From: Acidobacteriota bacterium | GTDB lineage: Bacteria > Acidobacteriota > Terriglobia > UBA7540 | DNA: 7,228 nucleotides | Direction of reading: 5' to 3' | NCBI GenBank assembly: GCA_003171295.1 | Contig: PMYF01000256.1 | Coordinates: 3,665 to 10,892 of the forward strand | Part shown: positions 1-5,929 of the stretch, one piece after another | Layout: every line of letters starts with the position of its first letter | Position numbering within the stretch: the first letter of the stretch is position 1 | Notes under the pieces: model-generated | Databases searched by the model: none | Told to the model about the DNA's origin: nothing | The model's input: the letters and a program-made list of their open reading frames with translations, nothing else | Translations under genes and position numbers: made by a program

Positions 1-952
1 CCCCGCGCGTCACAATTCCATGCCGATCGTGGTCAGTATCATTAGCGAACGCCACGTCGAAACTATCCTTCCGCGCAATAAGGCTGGCCATGGCGAACGG
101 GGAAGAGCAGTCCATGCGAATCCTGCCATCCCAATCAAGGGTCATAAAACGAAATGTCGGGTCAACCACGTCATTGACCACGGTCAGGTCAAGCTGATAG
201 CGGTCACGAATAGGTCCCCAGTAAGCGACGCCCGCTCCCCCCATGGGGTCAACACCAATTCTGATGCCGGCACTTCGTATGGCCTTCAGGTCAACCACGG
301 TCTCCAGGTCATTCACATATGCCGTGACGTAATCATGAAGGTGGGTAGTGCCCGCCGAGCGGGCTCGGGAGTATGGCACGCGCAGCACTCCCCTGAGGTT
401 ATCAACCAGAAGTTGGTTCGCCCGCTCCTCAATCCACTTCGTGGTGTCCGTGTCGGCTGGGCCGCCGTGTGGAGGGTTGTACTTGAACCCCCCGTCTTCG
501 GGAGGGTTGTGGGAAGGCGTAATCACAATTCCGTCGGCGAGGCCGGAGGAACGCCCGTGATTATGATTCAAAATGGCATGCGAAACAGCCGGCGTGGGAG
601 TGAACCCACCCTGAGCGTCCACCATCACATGCACCTGATTCGCCGCGAGGACTTCGAGCGCGGTTACGAAACCACACTCCGAAAGGGCATGCGTATCCTT
701 CCCGATGAAGAGCGGACCTTCGATTTTCTGGTGCTTCCGGTATTCGCAAATGGCCTGGGAAATGGCCAGAATGTGGGCTTCGTTAAAACTGCATCTCAGC
801 GCTGATCCTCGGTGGCCAGAGGTGCCAAATTCTACACGCTGCTCCCTTACCGCCGGGTCGGGCTGCTCCGTATAGTAAGCTGTCATCAGCTTGGGGACAT
901 TCACCAAATCACTTGCCTCGGCGAGTTTGCCGGCCCTGGGATTCACTGGCAC
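1..952 (-). CDS. pgm: Alpha-D-glucose phosphate-specific phosphoglucomutase, 5' part (C-terminus beyond left edge)
   Basis: This cytoplasmic enzyme interconverts glucose-1-phosphate and glucose-6-phosphate, linking glycolysis to glycogen and UDP-glucose (exopolysaccharide) synthesis. Reading leftward from a GTG at 952 gives 317 codons before the window edge; the E. coli enzyme has about 546 residues, so roughly the last 40% is missing. Diagnostic blocks are clear: EFGTSGHRGS near residues 41-50, GKDTHALSE at 84-92, the catalytic phosphoserine loop TPSHNPPEDGG with Ser147, GGPADT at 163-168, the DPMGG block at 235-239, and the metal-binding DTDHDR at 305-310 followed by HGIVT. The resemblance to E. 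coli Pgm runs almost without gaps from residue 4, which supports this start. GGGAGG lies 7 bases upstream. The frame stays open to the edge with no sign of decay. It is divergent from the TPR gene at 1238. Family and identity are recognised with high confidence. Confidence 0.96.
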   Translation of the reverse strand, partial: MPVNPRAGKLAEASDLVNVPKLMTAYYTEQPDPAVREQRVEFGTSGHRGSALRCSFNEAHILAISQAICEYRKHQKIEGPLFIGKDTHALSECGFVTALEVLAANQVHVMVDAQGGFTPTPAVSHAILNHNHGRSSGLADGIVITPSHNPPEDGGFKYNPPHGGPADTDTTKWIEERANQLLVDNLRGVLRVPYSRARSAGTTHLHDYVTAYVNDLETVVDLKAIRSAGIRIGVDPMGGAGVAYWGPIRDRYQLDLTVVNDVVDPTFRFMTLDWDGRIRMDCSSPFAMASLIARKDSFDVAFANDTDHDRHGIVTRG

Positions 953-959
953 GGGTAAA

Positions 960-965
960 CCTCCC
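960..965 (-). promoter_or_regulatory. Ribosome binding site of pgm
   Basis: On the minus strand GGGAGG sits 7 bases before the GTG at 952. It decides in favour of this non-ATG start, which is also where similarity to the E. coli protein begins. Confidence 0.8.
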
Positions 966-995
966 TGTATCGCGAACGGAGTCTTATCAAATCTC

Positions 996-1004
996 AGTAT
1001 ATCA
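996..1004 (-). promoter_or_regulatory. Extended -10 promoter of pgm
   Basis: On the minus strand the bases read TGATATACT, an extended -10 (TGn) followed by TATACT, five of six matches to the sigma-70 -10 consensus. No good -35 hexamer is visible 16-18 bases upstream, as is common for extended -10 promoters. Transcription would start near 989, giving a leader of about 37 bases with the ribosome site inside it. Assigned from consensus only. Confidence 0.5.
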
Positions 1005-1228
1005 AGGTTGGGCGGTGTTCTGACCTTTCCGCCGAGCTTTCCTGCAATCCTCCCGGGTGCACCGTGCCTCGATGACCCCAGGGCCCAAAAACCACGCCGC
1101 GAGGTTATGGACTTGGCTTCTGATCATAAACCCAGTTTGCGCGGGACGGGCTGTGAGGTAGACTCTCCAAGGCGCCTTTCCTGGGCGGAAGCCAGGACGT
1201 CTGATTCCTCCCCCAGGCCAAGCGCCAT

Positions 1229-1233
1229 GGAGG
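1229..1233 (+). promoter_or_regulatory. Ribosome binding site of first TPR gene
   Basis: GGAGG is separated from the ATG at 1238 by 4 bases. This is a little short but the best pairing available. The alternative in-frame ATG at 1265 has no comparable site within range, so this element favours the 1238 start. Confidence 0.5.
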
Positions 1234-1237
1234 CAGT

Positions 1238-2482
1238 ATGTGGGCAAGGACCAGCCGAAAGTCCATGCGAGCGCAGATCTTCATCACCCTTTGCATCACC
1301 GTGCTCCTCGCCTCAGGTGCGGCAGGCGGGCAGACGCCGGAAAAGCCTTCCCGCGCTTCCCTGCCTCAGGATTCAGCAGCCAATGAGGTGGTGAGTGCGG
1401 CCATGGGGGCTCTCCACAAAGGTGACTTTGCGGCGGCTATCCCGTCCCTGGAAAAACTCACAGCGATGGCCCCGGATGTGGCGGAATATCAGGCCGACCT
1501 GGGCATGGCCTACTATTTCACGGGCCGCCCGCGCGAGGCTGTTGCGCCCTGCCGCAAAGCCCTCAAGTTGAAACCCTCGTTTACTTCCGCGCGCTACTTC
1601 CTGGGGGCCAGCCTGGCCGAGAGCGGAGACTGCCAAGCCGCGCTGCCGTACCTCGAGAAGGATTATCCGGGCGTCCGCGATCCGCAACTCCGCCGCTTCA
1701 TGGGGCTGGACGGCGCGCGCTGCGCGATGACGGTTAACGAGGCTTACCGCGCCGTCAACTTTCTCGAGCGGCTGAACCGTGATTTCCCCAATGACCCGGA
1801 CGTGCTCTACGTCAGCACGCACGTTTTTTCCGAGCTCTCCACGCACGCCTCGCAGCAATTGTTGCACTTCGCGCCCGGGTCCTACCAGGCGCATCAGATC
1901 GACGCCGAGGTTCTGGAAGCAGAGGGGAAGATCCCCGACGCCATCGCGGAATACCGCAAGGTTCTTTCCATGGACCCAGGCCTGGTGGGAATGCACTTTC
2001 GCCTCGGCCGATTGCTGCTATCCGGCGAGCGCGATTCCGCCACACTGGAAGCGGCGCGCAAGGAATTTGAGGCAGAGTTGAGGACTAACCCTGCCGATCC
2101 CGCCTCCGAATACGAACTGGGAGAGATGGCGCGGACAGCTCGCGTCTGGAACGACGCCCTCGAGCACTTCGGGCGCGCCCTGCGCAGCGAGCCTGATTTC
2201 CCTGCAGCACTCATCGGGCTGGGCAAGTCGCTGGTTTCCGCGGGCCGGGCTCCCGAGGCGGTGGCGCCGCTGGAAAAAGCTGTGCGACTCGAGCCGGACA
2301 GCCTCGTTGCGCACTATCAGTTGTCGTTCGCTTACCGGCGCGTGGGGCGCGAAACGGAAGCACAGAAGGAACTCGCGCTCTACCGGGAGCTGCATGAAAA
2401 ACAGCAGCAGGCCAGCCTGGCCATTCGCACCGGATTCAACGGGGATATCTCCAGCCCGCAGACGGCTGAACCACCGGAATAG
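1238..2482 (+). CDS. Exported tetratricopeptide-repeat (TPR) protein
   Basis: 414 residues. The N-terminus has a basic n-region (R4, R7, K8, R11) and a hydrophobic stretch at about 13-29 ending in small residues, so a Sec signal peptide with cleavage near 27-31 is likely, placing the protein in the periplasm or beyond. The rest is helical TPR solenoid. Recognisable 34-residue units lie near 50-80, 83-116, 117-148, 217-250, 287-320, 321-354 and 355-388, with typical G-A-Y/F positions and proline ends such as LKP, MDP, SEP and LEP. The segment 150-216 is degenerate and has a distinct STHASQQLL/APGSYQAHQ block; similar blocks occur in acidobacterial TPR proteins. The tail after 388 is Gln/Pro-rich and probably flexible. 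No enzymatic motif is present; a scaffold role is inferred. The gene precedes the FG-GAP/UnbV gene in the same direction by 120 bases. ATG 1265 would give an equally good signal peptide, so the exact start is less certain than the gene. Confidence 0.9.
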   Translation: MWARTSRKSMRAQIFITLCITVLLASGAAGGQTPEKPSRASLPQDSAANEVVSAAMGALHKGDFAAAIPSLEKLTAMAPDVAEYQADLGMAYYFTGRPREAVAPCRKALKLKPSFTSARYFLGASLAESGDCQAALPYLEKDYPGVRDPQLRRFMGLDGARCAMTVNEAYRAVNFLERLNRDFPNDPDVLYVSTHVFSELSTHASQQLLHFAPGSYQAHQIDAEVLEAEGKIPDAIAEYRKVLSMDPGLVGMHFRLGRLLLSGERDSATLEAARKEFEAELRTNPADPASEYELGEMARTARVWNDALEHFGRALRSEPDFPAALIGLGKSLVSAGRAPEAVAPLEKAVRLEPDSLVAHYQLSFAYRRVGRETEAQKELALYRELHEKQQQASLAIRTGFNGDISSPQTAEPPE

Positions 2483-2519
2483 GCTGGCAAATCGCGGGGG
2501 CTCAAGAGCGCCTGCCAGC
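2483..2519 (+). repeat. Inverted repeat directly after the TPR stop codon
   Basis: GCTGGCA (2483-2489) and TGCCAGC (2513-2519) form a perfect 7-bp stem with a 23-base loop, starting on the base after the stop codon. No T-tract follows, so it is not a convincing intrinsic terminator. It could stabilise the 3' end of the TPR transcript or be chance in GC-rich DNA. Confidence 0.35.
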
Positions 2520-2534
2520 GCCCGCCTCTCCGCA

Positions 2535-2543
2535 TGTTAAGAT
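2535..2543 (+). promoter_or_regulatory. Possible extended -10 promoter for the FG-GAP/UnbV gene
   Basis: TGTTAAGAT fits an extended -10 (TG, one base, then TAAGAT with four of six consensus matches). No -35 is seen. If used, it would start transcription near 2550 and give the FG-GAP gene its own mRNA; otherwise the gene is read through from the TPR gene. Weak consensus evidence only. Confidence 0.22.
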
Positions 2544-2565
2544 GACGCCTTGAGTCTGGCGCTGA

Positions 2566-2602
2566 CCCGCGCTCGGGCGCGGGGTGGTGCGCTTCTTCCA
2601 CC
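2566..2602 (+). promoter_or_regulatory. Tandem GC-rich stems abutting the FG-GAP gene start
   Basis: CCCGCGC (2566-2572) and GCGCGGG (2577-2583) form a perfect 7-bp stem with the tetraloop TCGG. Next to it, GGTGG (2583-2587) can pair with CCACC (2598-2602), which ends exactly at the ATG at 2603. No Shine-Dalgarno sequence is visible in the 20 bases before the ATG. The leader may limit or gate initiation. The pairing is seen directly; the regulatory role is inferred. Confidence 0.35.
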
Positions 2603-4375
2603 ATGATCTGGACACGCCGCAATTTCCTAAAATCCCTGGGCTCGACCGGAGCCCTGCTGGCCAGCCCGCTACGCCTGGCCGCACAGGGCATGGCGTCACG
2701 AGGCGTTCGCCCCGCCCCGCGCCCCAAGCCTTCCGGCAAGCCCTTCCCGGTCACCTTTACGGATGTCGCGCCGCGCGCGGGCCTTACCATTCCCATGGTT
2801 TACGGCGATGAATATGCCAAGAAGTACATCGTGGAAGCCAACGGCGGCGGGATCGCCTTCTATGACTACGACCAGGACGGCTGGCTCGACATCTTCCTGC
2901 TGAACGGCACCAAGCACGAAGGGTTCCCGGCCGGCAGCGAACCCACGAATCACCTCTATCACAACAATCGCGATGGCACTTTCACGGACGTGACCGACAA
3001 GGCCGGGCTCCGCCACACGGGTTGGGGCTACGGCGTCTGCATCGGAGATTACGACGACGACGGTCACGATGACCTCTTCCTGACCTACTACGGCAAGAAC
3101 GTCCTGTATCACAACAACGGCGACGGAACCTTTACGGACGTCACTGCCCAGGCCGGGCTCGAAGCGGCGCGGTCCCGGTATGGAGCAGGGTGCACCTTTG
3201 TTGATTACGATCGCGACGGCCACCTGGATTTGTTCGTTTCGCACTACATCGACATGGACGTGGCTACGACTCCCGTGGGTGGGGCCAGCCGCTATTGCCT
3301 GTACCGCGGCGTGTCCGTCAATTGTGGCCCGCTGGGGCTGAAGAAAGAGGTTTGCTCGCTCTACCACAACAACGGTGACGGCACCTTTACGGATGTTACC
3401 GAAAAAGCCGGCCTGCTGAAGCCGGGCGGACGCTACGGCCTGACCGCGGTGGCGTTTGACTACAACAACGACGGCTGGCCTGACCTGTTCGTGGCCTGCG
3501 ACTCCACGCCCAACCTGCTGTTCCGCAACAATCATGACGGAACCTTCACGGAATGCGCCATGGAATCCGGGGTGGCGGTGAATGGCGACGGCCAGGAACA
3601 ATCCAACATGGGCGTCGCCGTGGGAGATTATGACGGGGACGGCTACCTCGACCTTTTCCTCCCCCACTTCAGCGACGATTCGCCGATCCTCTATCGCAAT
3701 CAGAAGGGTGAGTTTTTCGACGACTTGACCGCCGCGGCCGGCTTGGCCGTCAATACGCAGTACGTATGCTGGGGAGTTGATTTCGTTGACCTGGACAACG
3801 ACGGCTGGTTGGACCTCTTCCACGTTACAGGGACTGTCTATCCCGAAGTCGAGAAGGTTTACCCGGACTACAAGTTCAAGACGCAGCGCGTGGTCTATCG
3901 CAACCTGGGGAACGGGAGTTTTGAGGAGGTCTCGGATTTATGCGGCCCGGTGATTCGCGAGCCCCACGCCAGCCGCGGCTGCGCCTTTGGCGACTTCGAT
4001 AACGATGGGAACCTCGACATCCTGATCATGAATCAGGGTGAACCGCCCTCGCTGCTGCGCACAGAGAATCGCAGCGGCAACCACTGGCTTTCCGTCAAAC
4101 TCCTCGGCGCTCGCGCCAACCGCTCGGCTATTGGGGCGCGTGCGACCGTCGCGGCGGGCGGGCGACGGCAGATCCGGGAGGTGCTCAGCGGCTCAAGCTA
4201 CCTTTCGCAGAGCGACCTACGGCAGCATTTCGGCCTGGGAGCGGCCGAGAAAGTTGACCAGATCGAAGTCCAGTGGCCCAGCGGGAGGGTCGAGCGGGTG
4301 GGAAGCGCCGAGGCGGATCAGTTCCTGACCCTGCAGGAAGGAAGAGGAATCGTCAAGCGCGAGCGATACCGGTAA
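2603..4375 (+). CDS. Tat-exported FG-GAP/VCBS repeat protein with ASPIC/UnbV domain (CRTAC1-like)
   Basis: 590 residues. The N-terminus has a textbook twin-arginine motif, TRRNFLK at 4-10, then a mild hydrophobic stretch and LAAQG near 25-29, so folded export by the Tat pathway is expected. This motif fixes the start despite the missing Shine-Dalgarno site. Seven calcium-loop repeats of the form D-x-D/N-x-D-G-x-x-D begin at residues 88, 149, 201, 286, 342, 396 and 464, consistent with a seven-bladed integrin-like beta-propeller. Several are followed by LYHNNxDGTFTDVT-type strands. Residues 490-580 form the ASPIC/UnbV domain (NHWLSVKL, IGARATV, QSDLRQHFGLG, VQWPSG). There are ten cysteines, including a cluster at 232, 241 and 251, so disulfides are plausible. 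The family is common in Acidobacteriota and Planctomycetota and related to vertebrate cartilage acidic protein 1; its bacterial role is not established. Adhesion or extracellular binding is a guess from fold. Confidence 0.94.
   Translation: MIWTRRNFLKSLGSTGALLASPLRLAAQGMASRGVRPAPRPKPSGKPFPVTFTDVAPRAGLTIPMVYGDEYAKKYIVEANGGGIAFYDYDQDGWLDIFLLNGTKHEGFPAGSEPTNHLYHNNRDGTFTDVTDKAGLRHTGWGYGVCIGDYDDDGHDDLFLTYYGKNVLYHNNGDGTFTDVTAQAGLEAARSRYGAGCTFVDYDRDGHLDLFVSHYIDMDVATTPVGGASRYCLYRGVSVNCGPLGLKKEVCSLYHNNGDGTFTDVTEKAGLLKPGGRYGLTAVAFDYNNDGWPDLFVACDSTPNLLFRNNHDGTFTECAMESGVAVNGDGQEQSNMGVAVGDYDGDGYLDLFLPHFSDDSPILYRNQKGEFFDDLTAAAGLAVNTQYVCWGVDFVDLDNDGWLDLFHVTGTVYPEVEKVYPDYKFKTQRVVYRNLGNGSFEEVSDLCGPVIREPHASRGCAFGDFDNDGNLDILIMNQGEPPSLLRTENRSGNHWLSVKLLGARANRSAIGARATVAAGGRRQIREVLSGSSYLSQSDLRQHFGLGAAEKVDQIEVQWPSGRVERVGSAEADQFLTLQEGRGIVKRERYR
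2954..3558 (+). repeat. Coding repeats within the FG-GAP gene
   Basis: Three 41-base copies at 2954-2994, 3104-3144 and 3359-3399 encode LYHNNxDGTFTDVT and stay highly similar in DNA, including many third positions. A more diverged copy is at about 3518-3558 (LFRNNHDGTFTEC). They mark propeller blades and suggest fairly recent blade duplication or gene conversion. Confidence 0.75.
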
Positions 4376-4418
4376 GCATCCCCTCTGTGAATTCCTTTTC
4401 GCCTATCGCTGCGCCGGT

Positions 4419-5645
4419 TCACGGCTTTTCGCCGGGAACCTCCGGCGCTGGCAATTTTCCGGAGACCGTATCCTCAAATTTCTTGCGGGCTTCTGCCTGC
4501 AACCGTCCCGCCTCTTTGATTTCCTTTTCGCCTTGCGCGCGCTGCCCGGTTTTCAGGTAAGCCTGCCCCAACTGGAAGCGCATCTTGGCGCTGTCCGGTG
4601 CAAGTGCCACGGCGCGCTGGAAGTAAGGCAAGGCCTGTTCCACCTGGCCCATACGCAGATAGGCTTTGCCCATTCCGTCGAGCGACTTGGGGAGTTGGGA
4701 GTCTATCTTGAGCGCCCGGCGCAACATCGCAAGGGCCCGGGCCGTGTCACCTTGTTCGAGATACAGCAACCCCAGATTCTCAGGACTCGAGGGGTCGTCA
4801 GGGGTCAGCAGCATTTCCTCCTGGAACTGCGCTGCCGCCTGATCGAGCTTTCCTTGTTTCTGATACACCACCCCCAGATTGTAGTGGGCAAAGTGCAGCC
4901 GGGGATCGAGTGCGACGGCTTTCTCTAACTCGCTTTGCGCCTGCGAGGTCTCATAGAGGTCCAGGTGCGCTTTACCCATCAGCAAATGCAAATAGGCGGA
5001 GTCACCGCCCGCGCGGACCAATTGCTCGAAAGCGTGGGTGGAATCCTCGGGGCGTTTGAGTTTGCCGTAGGCGATTCCGAGCACGAAGAAGTAATCCAAG
5101 TTGCTCTTCTGGCTGTCGGCAAGCGGCTCGAGGGTCGCGGCCGTGTGCTCGAAATCATAATTCATGAAGTAACTCATGCCCAGCAGATAGCGCGCCTGCG
5201 CGTGCTCGGGATAGGACTGGAGCACCCGCGCGAACGGCGGAATGGCCCGCGCAAAGTCGTTTTGATGGTAGTAGGCCAAGCCCAAATTCAGGTCCAGACC
5301 CGTCTCCTCGGGCGCGAGCCTTTTGGCATTCTGGAGAGCCTCCACGGCCCGCTCATACCGGCCCAGGCGCATATAGACGACGCCCAGGTCGGCATAGGCC
5401 GCCGCCGAGTGCGGGTCGATGCCCAGCACGGCGCGGAAGCCCCGCTCGGCCTTCGCATAATCATGCGCCACGAGGGCTCGCTGAGCTTCTTCAAAGATGA
5501 TCTTGGGATTGGAGGCAGACTGCTGCGCAGCGCCTCTCCCCAGGGAGAGCGCGACCATGCATAGAATGACCATGCCCCGCTCGGACGCCCTCTTCAATTC
5601 CAGCCGCTCCTTGCATCCCCATAGTAAAGCGCGAACGGGCATCAT
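4419..5645 (-). CDS. Second exported tetratricopeptide-repeat (TPR) protein
   Basis: 408 residues from the ATG at 5645. The frame stays open to 5786, but GAGGGGAG lies 7 bases before 5645, and the resulting N-terminus has a basic stretch (K18, R19, R23) followed by a hydrophobic segment at about 25-36 and GAAQQ, a plausible Sec signal cleaved near residue 40. A later ATG at 5573 would remove the positive n-region. The mature protein is nearly all TPR: units near 47-80, 81-114, 115-148, 149-180, 183-214, 216-249, 250-283, 284-317, 318-351 and 352-385, with classic AHYNLGVVYQKQG and GMGKAYLRMGQ helices. The tail after 385 is charged and proline-containing. Length, signal peptide and C-terminal repeat (APDS...FQLGQAY) resemble the first TPR protein (EPDS...YQLSFAY), suggesting distant paralogy. 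It converges on the FG-GAP gene with a 43-base gap. No catalytic motif; a periplasmic scaffold role is inferred. Confidence 0.92.
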   Translation of the reverse strand: MMPVRALLWGCKERLELKRASERGMVILCMVALSLGRGAAQQSASNPKIIFEEAQRALVAHDYAKAERGFRAVLGIDPHSAAAYADLGVVYMRLGRYERAVEALQNAKRLAPEETGLDLNLGLAYYHQNDFARAIPPFARVLQSYPEHAQARYLLGMSYFMNYDFEHTAATLEPLADSQKSNLDYFFVLGIAYGKLKRPEDSTHAFEQLVRAGGDSAYLHLLMGKAHLDLYETSQAQSELEKAVALDPRLHFAHYNLGVVYQKQGKLDQAAAQFQEEMLLTPDDPSSPENLGLLYLEQGDTARALAMLRRALKIDSQLPKSLDGMGKAYLRMGQVEQALPYFQRAVALAPDSAKMRFQLGQAYLKTGQRAQGEKEIKEAGRLQAEARKKFEDTVSGKLPAPEVPGEKP

Positions 5646-5652
5646 CGCAACA

Positions 5653-5660
5653 CTCCCCTC
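5653..5660 (-). promoter_or_regulatory. Ribosome binding site of second TPR gene
   Basis: On the minus strand GAGGGGAG ends 7 bases before the ATG at 5645, followed by a second in-frame ATG at 5642. This decides the start against the longer frame that begins at 5786. Confidence 0.7.
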
Positions 5661-5692
5661 GTTCTCATGGCTGGCTGAACAGAAGGATAAGG

Positions 5693-5711
5693 GAGGCGCG
5701 ATAGGCGCCTC
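5693..5711 (-). promoter_or_regulatory. GC-rich hairpin in the leader of the second TPR gene
   Basis: GAGGCGC (5693-5699) and GCGCCTC (5705-5711) form a perfect 7-bp stem with a 5-base loop, 48-66 bases upstream of the TPR start. There is no proper T-tract after it in either direction, so it is more likely an mRNA leader structure or an operator-like dyad than a terminator. Function is inferred. Confidence 0.4.
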
Positions 5712-5736
5712 GAAACCGGCCCGACTCAGCGGCAAA

Positions 5737-5750
5737 TGCAAAAGCTTGCA
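5737..5750. promoter_or_regulatory. Dyad TGCAA-N4-TTGCA, candidate activator site
   Basis: A perfect 5+5 dyad with a 4-base centre lies about 93 bases upstream of the sigma-54-like -24 element at 5843. That distance is typical for enhancer-type activator sites. It could equally serve the leftward TPR gene. The dyad is seen directly; its role is inferred. Confidence 0.3.
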
Positions 5751-5842
5751 CAAGAACGGACAACTATTTCCAACTCCACATTTCAATGCTCGTCGTCCTC
5801 CCTGTATGTGCTTTATTCTGAGCGTTTGTTATTATTTGATTA

Positions 5843-5858
5843 TGGCATTTAACGTGCC
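5843..5858 (+). promoter_or_regulatory. Sigma-54-like (RpoN) promoter of the PEP-CTERM gene
   Basis: TGGCATTTAACGTGCC matches the -24/-12 pattern (TGGCAC..., TTGC). GG is at 5844-5845 and GC at 5856-5857, with exactly 10 bases between them, the invariant spacing. The -24 half is TGGCA; the -12 half is GTGC rather than TTGC. Transcription would begin near 5869, leaving a leader of about 60 bases. Regulation of PEP-CTERM genes by RpoN with PrsK/PrsR is known in other bacteria, which raises plausibility. Confidence 0.42.
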
Positions 5859-5920
5859 GTCATTAGCCGCAGCAGCGGTGTCTTTCGTTCACTAAAACGC
5901 AATCGTCTTGAATAAAAGTT

Positions 5921-5926
5921 GAGGAG
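5921..5926 (+). promoter_or_regulatory. Ribosome binding site of the PEP-CTERM gene
   Basis: GAGGAG stands 3 bases before the ATG at 5930 (GAGG alone has 5-base spacing). The spacing is short, but the following signal peptide confirms the start. Confidence 0.65.
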
Positions 5927-5929
5927 CAT

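Larger units (their letters stand above)
953..1237. other. Divergent spacer between pgm and the first TPR gene
   Basis: This 285-base spacer holds the pgm promoter and ribosome site at its left end and the TPR gene's GGAGG at its right end. For the rightward gene only a weak sigma-70 candidate is seen: TTGCGC at about 1137-1142 and TAGACT 16 bases later at 1159-1164. A small inverted repeat, TCCTGG (1179-1184) and CCAGGA (1192-1197) with a 7-base loop, would lie in the TPR leader if that promoter is used. Open frames crossing the spacer have no ribosome site or recognisable product, so no gene is called. Confidence 0.5.

Noticed and set aside
20..805. Long rightward open frame (261 codons) overlapping pgm
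   Set aside because: It lies antisense to the clearly conserved phosphoglucomutase reading frame, has no ribosome site and a composition typical of a shadow frame in GC-rich DNA.
891..1394. Rightward open frame of 167 codons across the pgm/TPR spacer
   Set aside because: It overlaps both the pgm start and the TPR gene in another frame, has low-complexity Pro/Ser/Arg composition and no recognisable product.
2696..3823. Leftward open frame of 375 codons within the FG-GAP gene
   Set aside because: The valine/isoleucine-rich repeats are the antisense of the Asp/Asn-rich calcium loops; the rightward frame has unmistakable domains.
4362..4410. Inverted repeat AGCGATA / TATCGCT between the convergent genes as a bidirectional terminator
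   Set aside because: Only 7 bp with a 35-base loop, AT-containing and without T-tracts; one arm is in the FG-GAP coding end. No convincing terminator is seen in the 43-base gap.
4933..5564. Rightward open frame antisense to the second TPR gene
   Set aside because: It is the mirror of the repeated TPR codons; the leftward frame has signal peptide, ribosome site and TPR motifs.
5646..5786. N-terminal extension of the second TPR protein to an ATG at 5786
   Set aside because: The extra 47 residues have no signal-peptide order and would place the signal peptide internally; a strong ribosome site sits just before the ATG at 5645.
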